Assembly (NCBI RefSeq): GCF_005233845.1
Contig: NZ_SZQL01000011.1
Location: 1 to 64,000, forward strand
DNA from: Ilyomonas limi
GTDB taxonomy: Bacteria; Bacteroidota; Bacteroidia; Chitinophagales; Chitinophagaceae
DNA length: 64,000 nucleotides
Reading direction: 5' to 3'
Shown: one piece after another, positions 57,597 to 64,000 of the stretch
How positions within the stretch are numbered: the stretch's first letter is position 1
How the letters are laid out: each line of letters starts with the position of its first letter
The notes under the pieces: model-generated
Databases searched by the model: none
The model's input: only the letters and a program-made list of their open reading frames with translations
Told to the model about the DNA's origin: nothing
Position numbers and translations under genes: made by a program

Positions 57597-59099
57597 ATGA
57601 AAAATACAAAACACATCCCGCATATATTATTGTTCATGCTCTTATTTGGCCTTGGCTCCTGTACGAAGTTTTTGGATGAAAATCCTACCGGCTCGCTTAC
57701 GCCATCGTCCAGTGTTACCAGCCCCGAAATTGCCCGCGCTTTTGCTAACTCCGCTTACTCCGAGCTTACTACCCTCGATCAGGGTTCGGGTGGCTATGGT
57801 GGCAATACGGCAGAATTAATGGAGTTTATGTCTGGTAAAGCATTTGGTAATGCCCAAACCGAAAGCTTCAGGTTTTACAACCTTACCTACGATGCACAAT
57901 CGTTTTATATTGACACCTGGTGGCAAGGGCTTTTTTATGGTGTAGCCAACTGCAACCTGGCTTTGCAAAAAATTGCTGATATACCTATGGATACGGCCAC
58001 TAAAGCAAACCTGCTGGCAGAAGTACACACGTTAAGAGCTTTCTACTACTTCTATCTCGTAAGGATGTATGGTGATGTACCCATTATAACTGATGTGGTA
58101 TCGGACCTGAACAATGTAAATCCACAGCGCAATCCTGTAAAAGATGTGTACGACCAGGTAATTATCCCTGACCTGCTGACTGCTGAAGCTTCTACGCTGC
58201 CCTGGCAGGATAACACCGGAAAGGTATCTATGGGCGCAGTTAAATCGTTATTGGCCGATGTGTATCTGACCTATGCTGGCTACCCGGTTCAGGGCGGCGA
58301 TCAGTATTATGCAGAATCGGCTAAACGATCAAAAGAAGTAATGGATAACGGTGGCTTTATTTTATTTCCCGAATATACCGACATGATTCAGCCGGCTAAT
58401 AAAAACAAAGGCGAGTTCATCTGGCAGGTACAGTTTGCTGCAGGGCTGAGTGACAACGATCTTACTGCAAAGGCATTGCCTCAGTACCAGGATATTGCGG
58501 TATATTCAGATGAATTTGGCGGGCTGGTGCCTACCACCCAATTTGTAAAAAGCTATCCTGATGGTGATAAACGTGTGCAGGAAAGGCAGTTTTATTATAC
58601 TAAATATCCAAGAAATGGCACTACTACCGACACCGTTGTTTTAGGCGGATACTACATTTACAAATGGTTTGATGTAAGTGCCGTAACCAATACTGCACAC
58701 TCCGATCTGAATTATACCATTTACCGGCTGGCAGATGTAATGCTGATGTATGCAGAAGCATCTAACCGCGCAGAAGGCAGTCCTAACGCAACTGCTATTG
58801 CAGCTGTAAATGCCATACGCCAAAGAGCCAAATTACCGCCAATCAGCGCCATGAGCCAGGACGAATTTGAAAAAGAGGTATGGACACAACGCTATCTCGA
58901 GCTGGCGTATGAAGGCAAGATCTGGTTTGACATGCTTCGCACAAGAAAGGTACGGAATGATATTACCAAACAATTTGATGACTTTGTTGGACATACCACT
59001 GTTTGGGGCAAGACGTTTACGCAAAATCAGTTATTATTTCCTATTCCACTTCGCGAAATAAACAACAATCCTAATCTGGTGCAAAACCCAGGATTTTAA
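57597..59099 (+). CDS. susD: SusD/RagB-type glycan-binding lipoprotein
   Basis: Surface lipoprotein lid of the SusCD pair, 500 residues. The lipobox is FGLGSC (Cys22) and the tail is FLDENPTGSLTPSS, a family hallmark. Helical TPR-like parts (EVHTLRAFYYFYLVRMYGDVPIITD, AVKSLLADVYLTYAGYP) and the C-terminal RLADVMLMYAEASNRAEG and WTQRYLELAYEGKIWFDMLRTRK are all typical. Only 25 bases after susC, followed by two hairpins. Ligand is unknown; the neighbouring GH30 suggests beta-linked glucose polymers. Confidence 0.96.
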   Translation: MKNTKHIPHILLFMLLFGLGSCTKFLDENPTGSLTPSSSVTSPEIARAFANSAYSELTTLDQGSGGYGGNTAELMEFMSGKAFGNAQTESFRFYNLTYDAQSFYIDTWWQGLFYGVANCNLALQKIADIPMDTATKANLLAEVHTLRAFYYFYLVRMYGDVPIITDVVSDLNNVNPQRNPVKDVYDQVIIPDLLTAEASTLPWQDNTGKVSMGAVKSLLADVYLTYAGYPVQGGDQYYAESAKRSKEVMDNGGFILFPEYTDMIQPANKNKGEFIWQVQFAAGLSDNDLTAKALPQYQDIAVYSDEFGGLVPTTQFVKSYPDGDKRVQERQFYYTKYPRNGTTTDTVVLGGYYIYKWFDVSAVTNTAHSDLNYTIYRLADVMLMYAEASNRAEGSPNATAIAAVNAIRQRAKLPPISAMSQDEFEKEVWTQRYLELAYEGKIWFDMLRTRKVRNDITKQFDDFVGHTTVWGKTFTQNQLLFPIPLREINNNPNLVQNPGF

Positions 59100-59138
59100 G
59101 CAGGATTGAACATGATACAATGTTCACATAATTATACT

Positions 59139-59184
59139 TGATTCTTCTTGATGTAATTTAATATCATTACAACAGGAAGAATCA
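59139..59184 (+). other. Hairpin downstream of susD
   Basis: A 9-bp stem (TGATTCTTC at 59139-59147 with GAAGAATCA at 59176-59184) with a long loop. No T-run follows, so it may protect the mRNA end rather than terminate. Confidence 0.4.
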
Positions 59185-59209
59185 GGTGCCATTAATGATA
59201 CTTAACAGC

Positions 59210-59246
59210 GCCCATAGGTACGCCAACACCTATGGGCACTGTTTTT
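59210..59246 (+). terminator. Terminator of the SusCD operon
   Basis: A perfect 10-bp GC-rich stem (59210-59219 with 59228-59237), 8-base loop and TGTTTTT after the stem. It ends the susC-susD transcript. Confidence 0.85.
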
Positions 59247-59672
59247 GGGATAAATTTGTTGATTTTTAGTATAGTCTCCGCCGTGCACTAACTGTTTAGA
59301 GAAGGCGTTTGAACCATAAACCTACCCTGCTGTTAGACAAAGTGCACAGAGAACAATTCACGGTGCTTCTTAAAAATTTGGTAACCTGCGGTAAAGAATA
59401 CCTGGTAAAAGTTAGCCTCCAATAGTGTTAGAACCCTGCGCCCTTACGAGTGTGAGGTACGAAGCAGGAGGCAATCTGTGGATAGTAGAAAGTTCAAAAT
59501 GAGCCATCAATATTAGTTTTAAGCTCAGCACAAACTGCTTCGCGCTGCCTGCAGAGACGTTTGTTGCACCATTTTAACACTTGAAATCATGTTTAGAACA
59601 GGTATAGTTAGTCTTTTGCCACTGTAGTTTCATTCTACCGCAATCCTAAACAGCACCTGAATTGTTTGATGA
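59247..59672. other. Intergenic region
   Basis: About 425 bases between the SusCD terminator and the DUF5996 gene. The stretch 59530-59575 (CTGCTTCGCGCTGCCTG core) belongs to short diffuse repeats common in these genomes. No gene seen. Confidence 0.45.
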
Positions 59673-60605
59673 CTAAGAATAGTGTTTCTCAAAAACCGAT
59701 AAGTCCTCTTCTAATGCTTTACGATTCCAGTTGCCTGTTTCGGCAGCGGCTTCGTAGGTAGATTGAAGAAATTGCAGCAGGTAATTTTCGGGGTCTGCAG
59801 ATGTTATAACATCCTTATAAGAGAGAAAAAACTCGCCCATTTCATGGCTATAAAATGCTTCCTTTGGTTGTACTGCCATTTTACTAAATGCTTCTGGTGT
59901 GGGATAACAATAGGCGTAAAAAACAGGATAAGGGAACTGATCGTTTCCCACCCAAAAACCACAACTGCTCACTTCATGTGAATAGGCTTCCTGCATTACC
60001 CGTAGTGGTATATTAGGCGAGCCGCCGGGGTGCAGGGGTGCTCTACGGCCTGAAAAACGTGTAACTGCCAAATCAAAAGCGCCCCAGAATATATGTACCG
60101 GGCTGCATTTTCCTATAAACTTTGCTCTGAACTTTGTAAATACAACATGAATATGTATCCAGGCTTGCCACAGTGCATGCATTTGTTCCGGATTGTATTC
60201 TCTATGGGTATTATCCATTGCAAACGGAATTACCGGATCCAGCTCGTTTGGACTGGCATAAATAGTTGCTTCAATACCCAGCTTATTTAATTTCTCCATA
60301 AATACCTTATAAAAATCAGCAACCGGGCGGGCATATAATTGCATAGTATCTTGCTTTCCGGTACTGGTAGTAATAGATAAGGTATGTTGTATGAAATCAA
60401 AATCTATTTGGAATAGTCCCTCACTATAAGGCACACTGCCAGTAGTTATTCCACTTGCGGAGAGATACAAGGTTACATGCCAGGAATGATTAATCCAGGG
60501 CATCTTTACAAGCCGTACCTTACCTACAATTTGCGCCCATAACTGTACAGTAGCTACTGTGTCTTTCAGCGCTTCGTATGTCAATTCCGGCCAACTATTG
60601 CTCAT
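59673..60605 (-). CDS. DUF5996 family protein
   Basis: A 310-residue soluble protein with the DUF5996 beginning (SWPELTYEALKDTVATVQLWAQIVGKVRLVKMPWINHSWHVTLYLSASGITT). ATG at 60605 is chosen because this is where the family starts; the frame continues to 60704 through the overlapping zinc-finger gene region. Later motifs are RAKFIGKCSPVHIFWGAFDLAVTRFSGRRAP and FWVGNDQFPYPVFYAYCYPTPE. The function is unknown. The zinc-finger gene ends only 10 bases before this start, so the two form an operon. Confidence 0.88.
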   Translation of the reverse strand: MSNSWPELTYEALKDTVATVQLWAQIVGKVRLVKMPWINHSWHVTLYLSASGITTGSVPYSEGLFQIDFDFIQHTLSITTSTGKQDTMQLYARPVADFYKVFMEKLNKLGIEATIYASPNELDPVIPFAMDNTHREYNPEQMHALWQAWIHIHVVFTKFRAKFIGKCSPVHIFWGAFDLAVTRFSGRRAPLHPGGSPNIPLRVMQEAYSHEVSSCGFWVGNDQFPYPVFYAYCYPTPEAFSKMAVQPKEAFYSHEMGEFFLSYKDVITSADPENYLLQFLQSTYEAAAETGNWNRKALEEDLSVFEKHYS

Positions 60606-60615
60606 GTTGTACGTT

Positions 60616-60888
60616 TTAGTATTCAACAAATGCATCATCTTCATAACAAAACAGCCATCTTTCGTGTGGCTGTGCAGAGGCAACCACCGGATGTTGCGTT
60701 GCATGATAATGTGTGGTCATGTGTTTGTTGGGTGAGCTATCGCAGCATAAAGTAACACCGCAGGTTTGGCAAGTTCTTAAATGCACCCAGGTATCTCCTG
60801 CTTTAATGCATTCCTCACATACGAGTTGTTGGGGATGTTTAATTTCTTGTATGCTTTTTATATGTCCGCAAATTTGTTCTGTATTCAT
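60616..60888 (-). CDS. UBP-type zinc-finger protein
   Basis: A 90-residue stand-alone ZnF-UBP domain. Candidate zinc ligands appear in order: Cys and His near the start (CGHI), CEEC, CQTCG, CC and a His-rich part (NKHMTTHYHATQHPV), ending WLFCYEDD. In eukaryotes this domain binds the C-terminus of ubiquitin. Bacteria lack ubiquitin, so here it probably binds some other small or C-terminal peptide. It forms an operon with the DUF5996 gene. Confidence 0.9.
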   Translation of the reverse strand: MNTEQICGHIKSIQEIKHPQQLVCEECIKAGDTWVHLRTCQTCGVTLCCDSSPNKHMTTHYHATQHPVVASAQPHERWLFCYEDDAFVEY

Positions 60889-61208
60889 TATATTTGTTTT
60901 TGGTTGTATAATATTTTATTTTTTTAAAAATACGGTTTATACTACAGTGGCAACAATCAACAACACAACAAAAGTGTAACAATCAAACTGAATTAAATAA
61001 AGAAACTAATAACGAAGTAATAAACATAATAATATCCTGAAAGCACCTTGTGTTAAAGATACAATAGTCTGGTTGTACAATCCTTCAATAAATTATGAGA
61101 CTTTGCAATCTCAGCAGGGTCTTCCAGCGGAAACCCAAACGAAAATAGTTTAACACCCAAAAGAAGTGATAGGATGCAACTAAATAATCATACCCTGTTG
61201 AAATAAAA
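60889..61208. other. Intergenic region between the zinc-finger gene and tmRNA
   Basis: About 320 AT-rich bases with the promoter of the zinc-finger/DUF5996 pair presumably near 60900-60960. No gene seen. Confidence 0.4.
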
Positions 61209-61236
61209 ATAGCCTTGTATAATTATACAAGGCTAT
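61209..61236 (-). terminator. Terminator of tmRNA
   Basis: A 28-base perfect palindrome (61209-61236), whose innermost pairs open into a loop, followed on the minus strand by ATTTTTATTT. It lies 13 bases beyond the tmRNA 3' end. Confidence 0.85.
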
Positions 61237-61248
61237 CGAAAGCGGCTG

Positions 61249-61620
61249 TGGAGCTGAGGGGAGTCGAACCCCTGTCCAAACATCATTACCATAAGCTTTC
61301 TACATGCTTAGTCCATTATTATTTGTCGGGATGTGGCAGGAAACAGACCAACCAACCACTTCCTTAGCTGAATGTATCTTTTGCAGCAGTCACAGCCTTC
61401 TGCTGCAGCAGCCTGTGTTTGTTTTGAGTCGGCGGCAAAACCTGGCAACAGGCAAGCCTGTTTTGCGGCCCAAATGACTAACTAATCACTGATTAGGCAG
61501 CCATGGCATACTGTGTATTGCCATTTAATGTTTGAATCTTCAGATTTAAGTGCTAATGATACAACGCACTGCATGCTTACACCTACCGCAACGTATGCTG
61601 TCAAAACCAGGTACAGCCCC
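61249..61620 (-). ncRNA. ssrA: tmRNA (transfer-messenger RNA)
   Basis: Rescues stalled ribosomes with SmpB and adds a degradation tag. The acceptor stem pairs 5' GGGGCTG (61620-61614) with 3' CAGCTCC (61250-61256) and a discriminator A at 61249; CCA is not encoded. The T arm is GGGGTTCGACTCCCC. The tag frame (61522-61493) reads GNTQYAMAA followed by TAA, starting with a GGC resume codon. About 372 bases, the usual length. Promoter and terminator are both visible. Confidence 0.95.
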
Positions 61621-61631
61621 GGTTGAATATG

Positions 61632-61665
61632 CAAACGTACATTTGCAGTTTTTTGGGACAGCAAA
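61632..61665 (-). promoter_or_regulatory. Promoter of ssrA, Bacteroidota type
   Basis: On the minus strand TTTG (61665-61662), a 22-base spacer, then TACGTTTG (61639-61632), an exact match to TAnnTTTG. The mature tmRNA begins 12 bases further on. Confidence 0.7.
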
Positions 61666-61709
61666 TTTACATCATTTATTTCTTTTTTTAAATATTGAGT
61701 GGCACCGGC

Positions 61710-63518
61710 ATGAATAATTATGATTCTGTTATAGCAATTTACCAGCAGCGGATAGCGACATTTAAGAAGGCATTACAACAAATTAATAAAAAGCGCACAC
61801 GCATTGCCTGGCTGCGCTTTACCGTGGTTGTGATAACCCTGTTTGCAGTCATTTATGGATGGAAAAGCCAACATGCCACTTCTTTATTAATAGAAGTGCT
61901 TGCCGGCATGAGTGTGTTTTTATTCATTGTATCAAAAGATATGAACGCAAAAGCCGCTGCCGAAAACCTGCAGCGGTTGATTGACATTAATGAAGCGGAA
62001 ATAGCCATTCTCAACGGCAATTATGCCAACAGAGAAACCGGAGTTTCCTTTTTGCCAGCACACCACAGCTACGCCAATGATTTAGACATTTTTGGTGAAT
62101 ATTCCATTTATCAGTACCTCAACCGCTGTACATCGGAACAAGGCAAAAACTTGTTGGCACAACGGCTGCTGCAACCGCTTATAAAACCGGAAGTTGAACA
62201 GGAACAGCAAGCTGTAAGAGAAGCAATCAACACCATAGACTGGCGACAACAATGGTGTGCCGACGGAATAGAAAGTGCGCTCACAATAGCTACGCAGCAA
62301 AGAATAGCAGCCTGGATGCAACAACCGCCGGTATATGACGCACCAATATGGAAGTGGCTAAGGATTGTTTTCCCCGTGGTAAGTTTGAGTACGATATTGC
62401 TGTATGTGTATGATGTAATTCCTGCAGCTATTTTATATGCAGCTATCTTTATTTTTTTCCTGTTTGCCTCTTCGTTAAGTAAAAAAATAAATTCGGTTTG
62501 GGTGTTATTATCACGCATCGCTAACGAAATGAGTACGCTGCAAAAACTCCTGGCATTAATAGAAAAACAAACTTTTACCAATGAAAAATGCAGGGCTGTA
62601 AAAAGCGCACTTACAAGTGAAAATGGCGACTATGCTTCCTCACAGGTTAAAGAATTAAAAAGTATTCTCAACCGCTTTGATGTACGATTGAATGTTTTTG
62701 CCTTCTTTATTTTAAATACATTTTTCTTGTGGGATCTGCAACAAGTGCTCCTGCTAAATAAATGGAAGAAAAGCAATGAAAATACAATACATAAATGGTT
62801 TGCTGCTATTGCCGAAACAGAAGTATTAGTGAGCATTGCTACACTTGCATTCAATCAGCCGCACTGGTGCTTCCCACAAATTGCGGATGCACATTTTACG
62901 TTGGAAGGCACTGGGATTGGGCATCCGCTAATTGCACAAACAAAAAGAATTGATAATAATTTTGCAATACAGGGCAGCGGTAAAGTAGCCATTATTACGG
63001 GTTCCAATATGGGTGGCAAAAGCACTTTTCTGCGTAGTGCAGGTGTGAACATGGTGCTGGCGTTTATGGGTGCGCCGGTATGCGCTAATACGTTTGCAGT
63101 TTCGGTGGTACACCTCATGAGCAGTATGCGGGTAACGGATAATTTAGCTGAGAGCACTTCAACTTTTTACGCAGAACTGAAGAAACTGCAAACCATTATT
63201 CAGGCTGTAAAAAGAAAAGAACAAATATTTATTTTACTGGATGAAATACTGCGCGGCACCAACTCTTTAGACCGGCATACCGGCTCGGCGGCCTTGATAA
63301 AACAATTATTGCATTACGATGCCGTTGCCGTTATTGCCACGCATGATGTAGAGCTCGCCAACCTGGAAACTAAGTATCCGCAAGCGATTGCCAACTACCA
63401 TTTTGATGTGCAGGTAGCGGGCAATGACTTGTATTTCGATTACAAACTAAAACACGGCATTTGCCAAAGTATGAATGCTTCTATTTTAATGAAGAATATT
63501 GGTATTGAAATGGAGTGA
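61710..63518 (+). CDS. MutS-like ATPase with membrane segments
   Basis: A 602-residue protein (ATG at 61710; a TTG at 61695 is also in frame) belonging to the MutS ATPase family but lacking the N-terminal mismatch-binding domain. Hydrophobic helices are at about 33-50, 58-75, 216-234 and 237-256, so the protein appears anchored to the inner membrane. The lever domain (about 90-400) includes YSIYQYLNRCTSEQGKNLLAQRLLQPL. The ATPase has Walker A ITGSNMGGKSTFLRS (about 429-443), SSMRVTDNLAESTSTF and Walker B FILLDEILRGTNSLDR (about 509), and ends at 602. Divergent from tmRNA. Substrate unknown. Confidence 0.85.
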   Translation: MNNYDSVIAIYQQRIATFKKALQQINKKRTRIAWLRFTVVVITLFAVIYGWKSQHATSLLIEVLAGMSVFLFIVSKDMNAKAAAENLQRLIDINEAEIAILNGNYANRETGVSFLPAHHSYANDLDIFGEYSIYQYLNRCTSEQGKNLLAQRLLQPLIKPEVEQEQQAVREAINTIDWRQQWCADGIESALTIATQQRIAAWMQQPPVYDAPIWKWLRIVFPVVSLSTILLYVYDVIPAAILYAAIFIFFLFASSLSKKINSVWVLLSRIANEMSTLQKLLALIEKQTFTNEKCRAVKSALTSENGDYASSQVKELKSILNRFDVRLNVFAFFILNTFFLWDLQQVLLLNKWKKSNENTIHKWFAAIAETEVLVSIATLAFNQPHWCFPQIADAHFTLEGTGIGHPLIAQTKRIDNNFAIQGSGKVAIITGSNMGGKSTFLRSAGVNMVLAFMGAPVCANTFAVSVVHLMSSMRVTDNLAESTSTFYAELKKLQTIIQAVKRKEQIFILLDEILRGTNSLDRHTGSAALIKQLLHYDAVAVIATHDVELANLETKYPQAIANYHFDVQVAGNDLYFDYKLKHGICQSMNASILMKNIGIEME

Positions 63519-63519
63519 T

Positions 63520-63560
63520 TTTTTTTCACCGCGGAGAACAGGAGTAAATGGAGGTTTCGC
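63520..63560 (+). repeat. Short dispersed repeat, copy 3
   Basis: Its first 25 bases are identical to the minus strand of 2855-2879, and its last 21 bases are identical to 21815-21835, so this copy joins both partial copies. It starts at the stop of the MutS-like gene. The spacer goes on with a palindromic CTGTCTGCCGACAGGCAGG stretch at 63680-63700. Confidence 0.7.
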
Positions 63561-63718
63561 GGAGAGAGTAGAAGACAGTGCAAAAAACCTTGTTGAAACA
63601 GAGGTTATATTAACTATAAAAAACAGAGGTTTTGCAGCATAAAAACATGCTCTGCGAAACCTCTTTAAACTTTTGTTCCCTGTCTGCCGACAGGCAGGTC
63701 TGCGGTAAAAGAAAAAGC

Positions 63719-64000
63719 TTATTTAAACAACCGCCAGAAATCCAGCCCTAACGCATACGCCATCAGGCCAAGCAGTAACACCATGCCCACCATTTGCGAA
63801 ATTTCCATAAAGCGGTCACTCGGTTTGCGCCCGGAAACCAATTCGGCTACCGTAAACAGTGCATGACCACCATCCAAACCTGGAATAGGTAAAATATTCA
63901 TCAAGGCTAAAACTAAAGAAAAGAATGCAGTAATGCTCCAGAAGCTTTGCCAATCCCACTCCGACGGAAACATTTTACCAATGCTTATTACACTGCCCAA
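63719..64000 (-). CDS. rseP: RIP metalloprotease RseP, C-terminal part (cut by window)
   Basis: The last 93 residues of an intramembrane zinc protease; the start lies beyond the window end. The segment ALMNILPIPGLDGGHALFTVAELVSGRKPS contains the LDG motif that supplies the third zinc ligand, followed by the final membrane helix (VGMVLLLGLMAYALGL). RseP cleaves anti-sigma and signal peptides within the membrane. It would be a reasonable partner of RskA-like anti-sigma factors such as the one at 7809. Confidence 0.92.
   Translation of the reverse strand: MGSVISIGKMFPSEWDWQSFWSITAFFSLVLALMNILPIPGLDGGHALFTVAELVSGRKPSDRFMEISQMVGMVLLLGLMAYALGLDFWRLFK

Noticed and set aside
61482-61664. A 60-codon minus-strand frame
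   Set aside because: It lies inside tmRNA and its promoter, and is in a different frame from the tag.

Overview
The window comes from a Bacteroidota chromosome, most likely family Chitinophagaceae. Supporting signs are the SusC/SusD pair, ECF sigma/anti-sigma pair, bacillithiol protein YtxJ, Mpl, head-GIN lipoprotein, lipoproteins with an SC-type lipobox, a TAnnTTTG promoter in front of tmRNA, and AT-rich spacers without Shine-Dalgarno sequences. The genus is not determined.

Layout. (1) 1-2.9 kb: a tyrosine recombinase, a 30-bp near-palindrome and a decayed transposase. (2) 2.9-23.8 kb: mostly housekeeping and core genes. These are a deoxynucleoside kinase, trpS, an MgtC-like protein, an MFS exporter, a YggS-type PLP protein, an ECF sigma/anti-sigma pair, an L,D-transpeptidase, mpl, ytxJ, bifunctional nnr, a membrane pyrophosphatase, ychF, a response regulator-CheR-CheB set with no kinase, and an M1 peptidase. 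(3) 24-28.2 kb: an accessory stretch with three orphan genes and the wreck of a UPF0175-PIN toxin-antitoxin module. (4) 28.2-48.7 kb: a polysaccharide locus, strikingly AT-rich to about 44.2 kb. It holds an export protein, a tyrosine autokinase with a Gly-Tyr repeat tail, a flippase, a probable polymerase, glycosyltransferases, an acyltransferase, two sulfotransferases, an alginate-lyase-like and a heparinase-like protein, a GDP-mannose 6-dehydrogenase and a UDP-glucuronate 4-epimerase-like enzyme. A sulfated, uronate-containing secreted polymer is the simplest inference. No priming sugar transferase is seen. (5) 49-59 kb: a metalloprotease-like/propeller/barrel outer-membrane protein, then a GH30 glycosidase divergent from a SusC-SusD pair, which looks like a small beta-glucan utilisation locus. 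(6) 59.6-64 kb: a DUF5996 protein with a small UBP zinc-finger protein, tmRNA, a membrane-anchored MutS-like ATPase and the C-terminal end of RseP.

Several repeats recur between genes: four copies of a roughly 100-150 bp element starting with a hairpin, a second short family, and a 169-bp MITE-like element with perfect 24-bp inverted ends inside the polysaccharide locus. No tRNA, rRNA or CRISPR array was seen. Least explained and most worth following are the sulfated-polymer locus, the membrane-anchored MutS-like protein, the protease/propeller/barrel fusion, the repeat families and the orphan genes at 24-27 kb.
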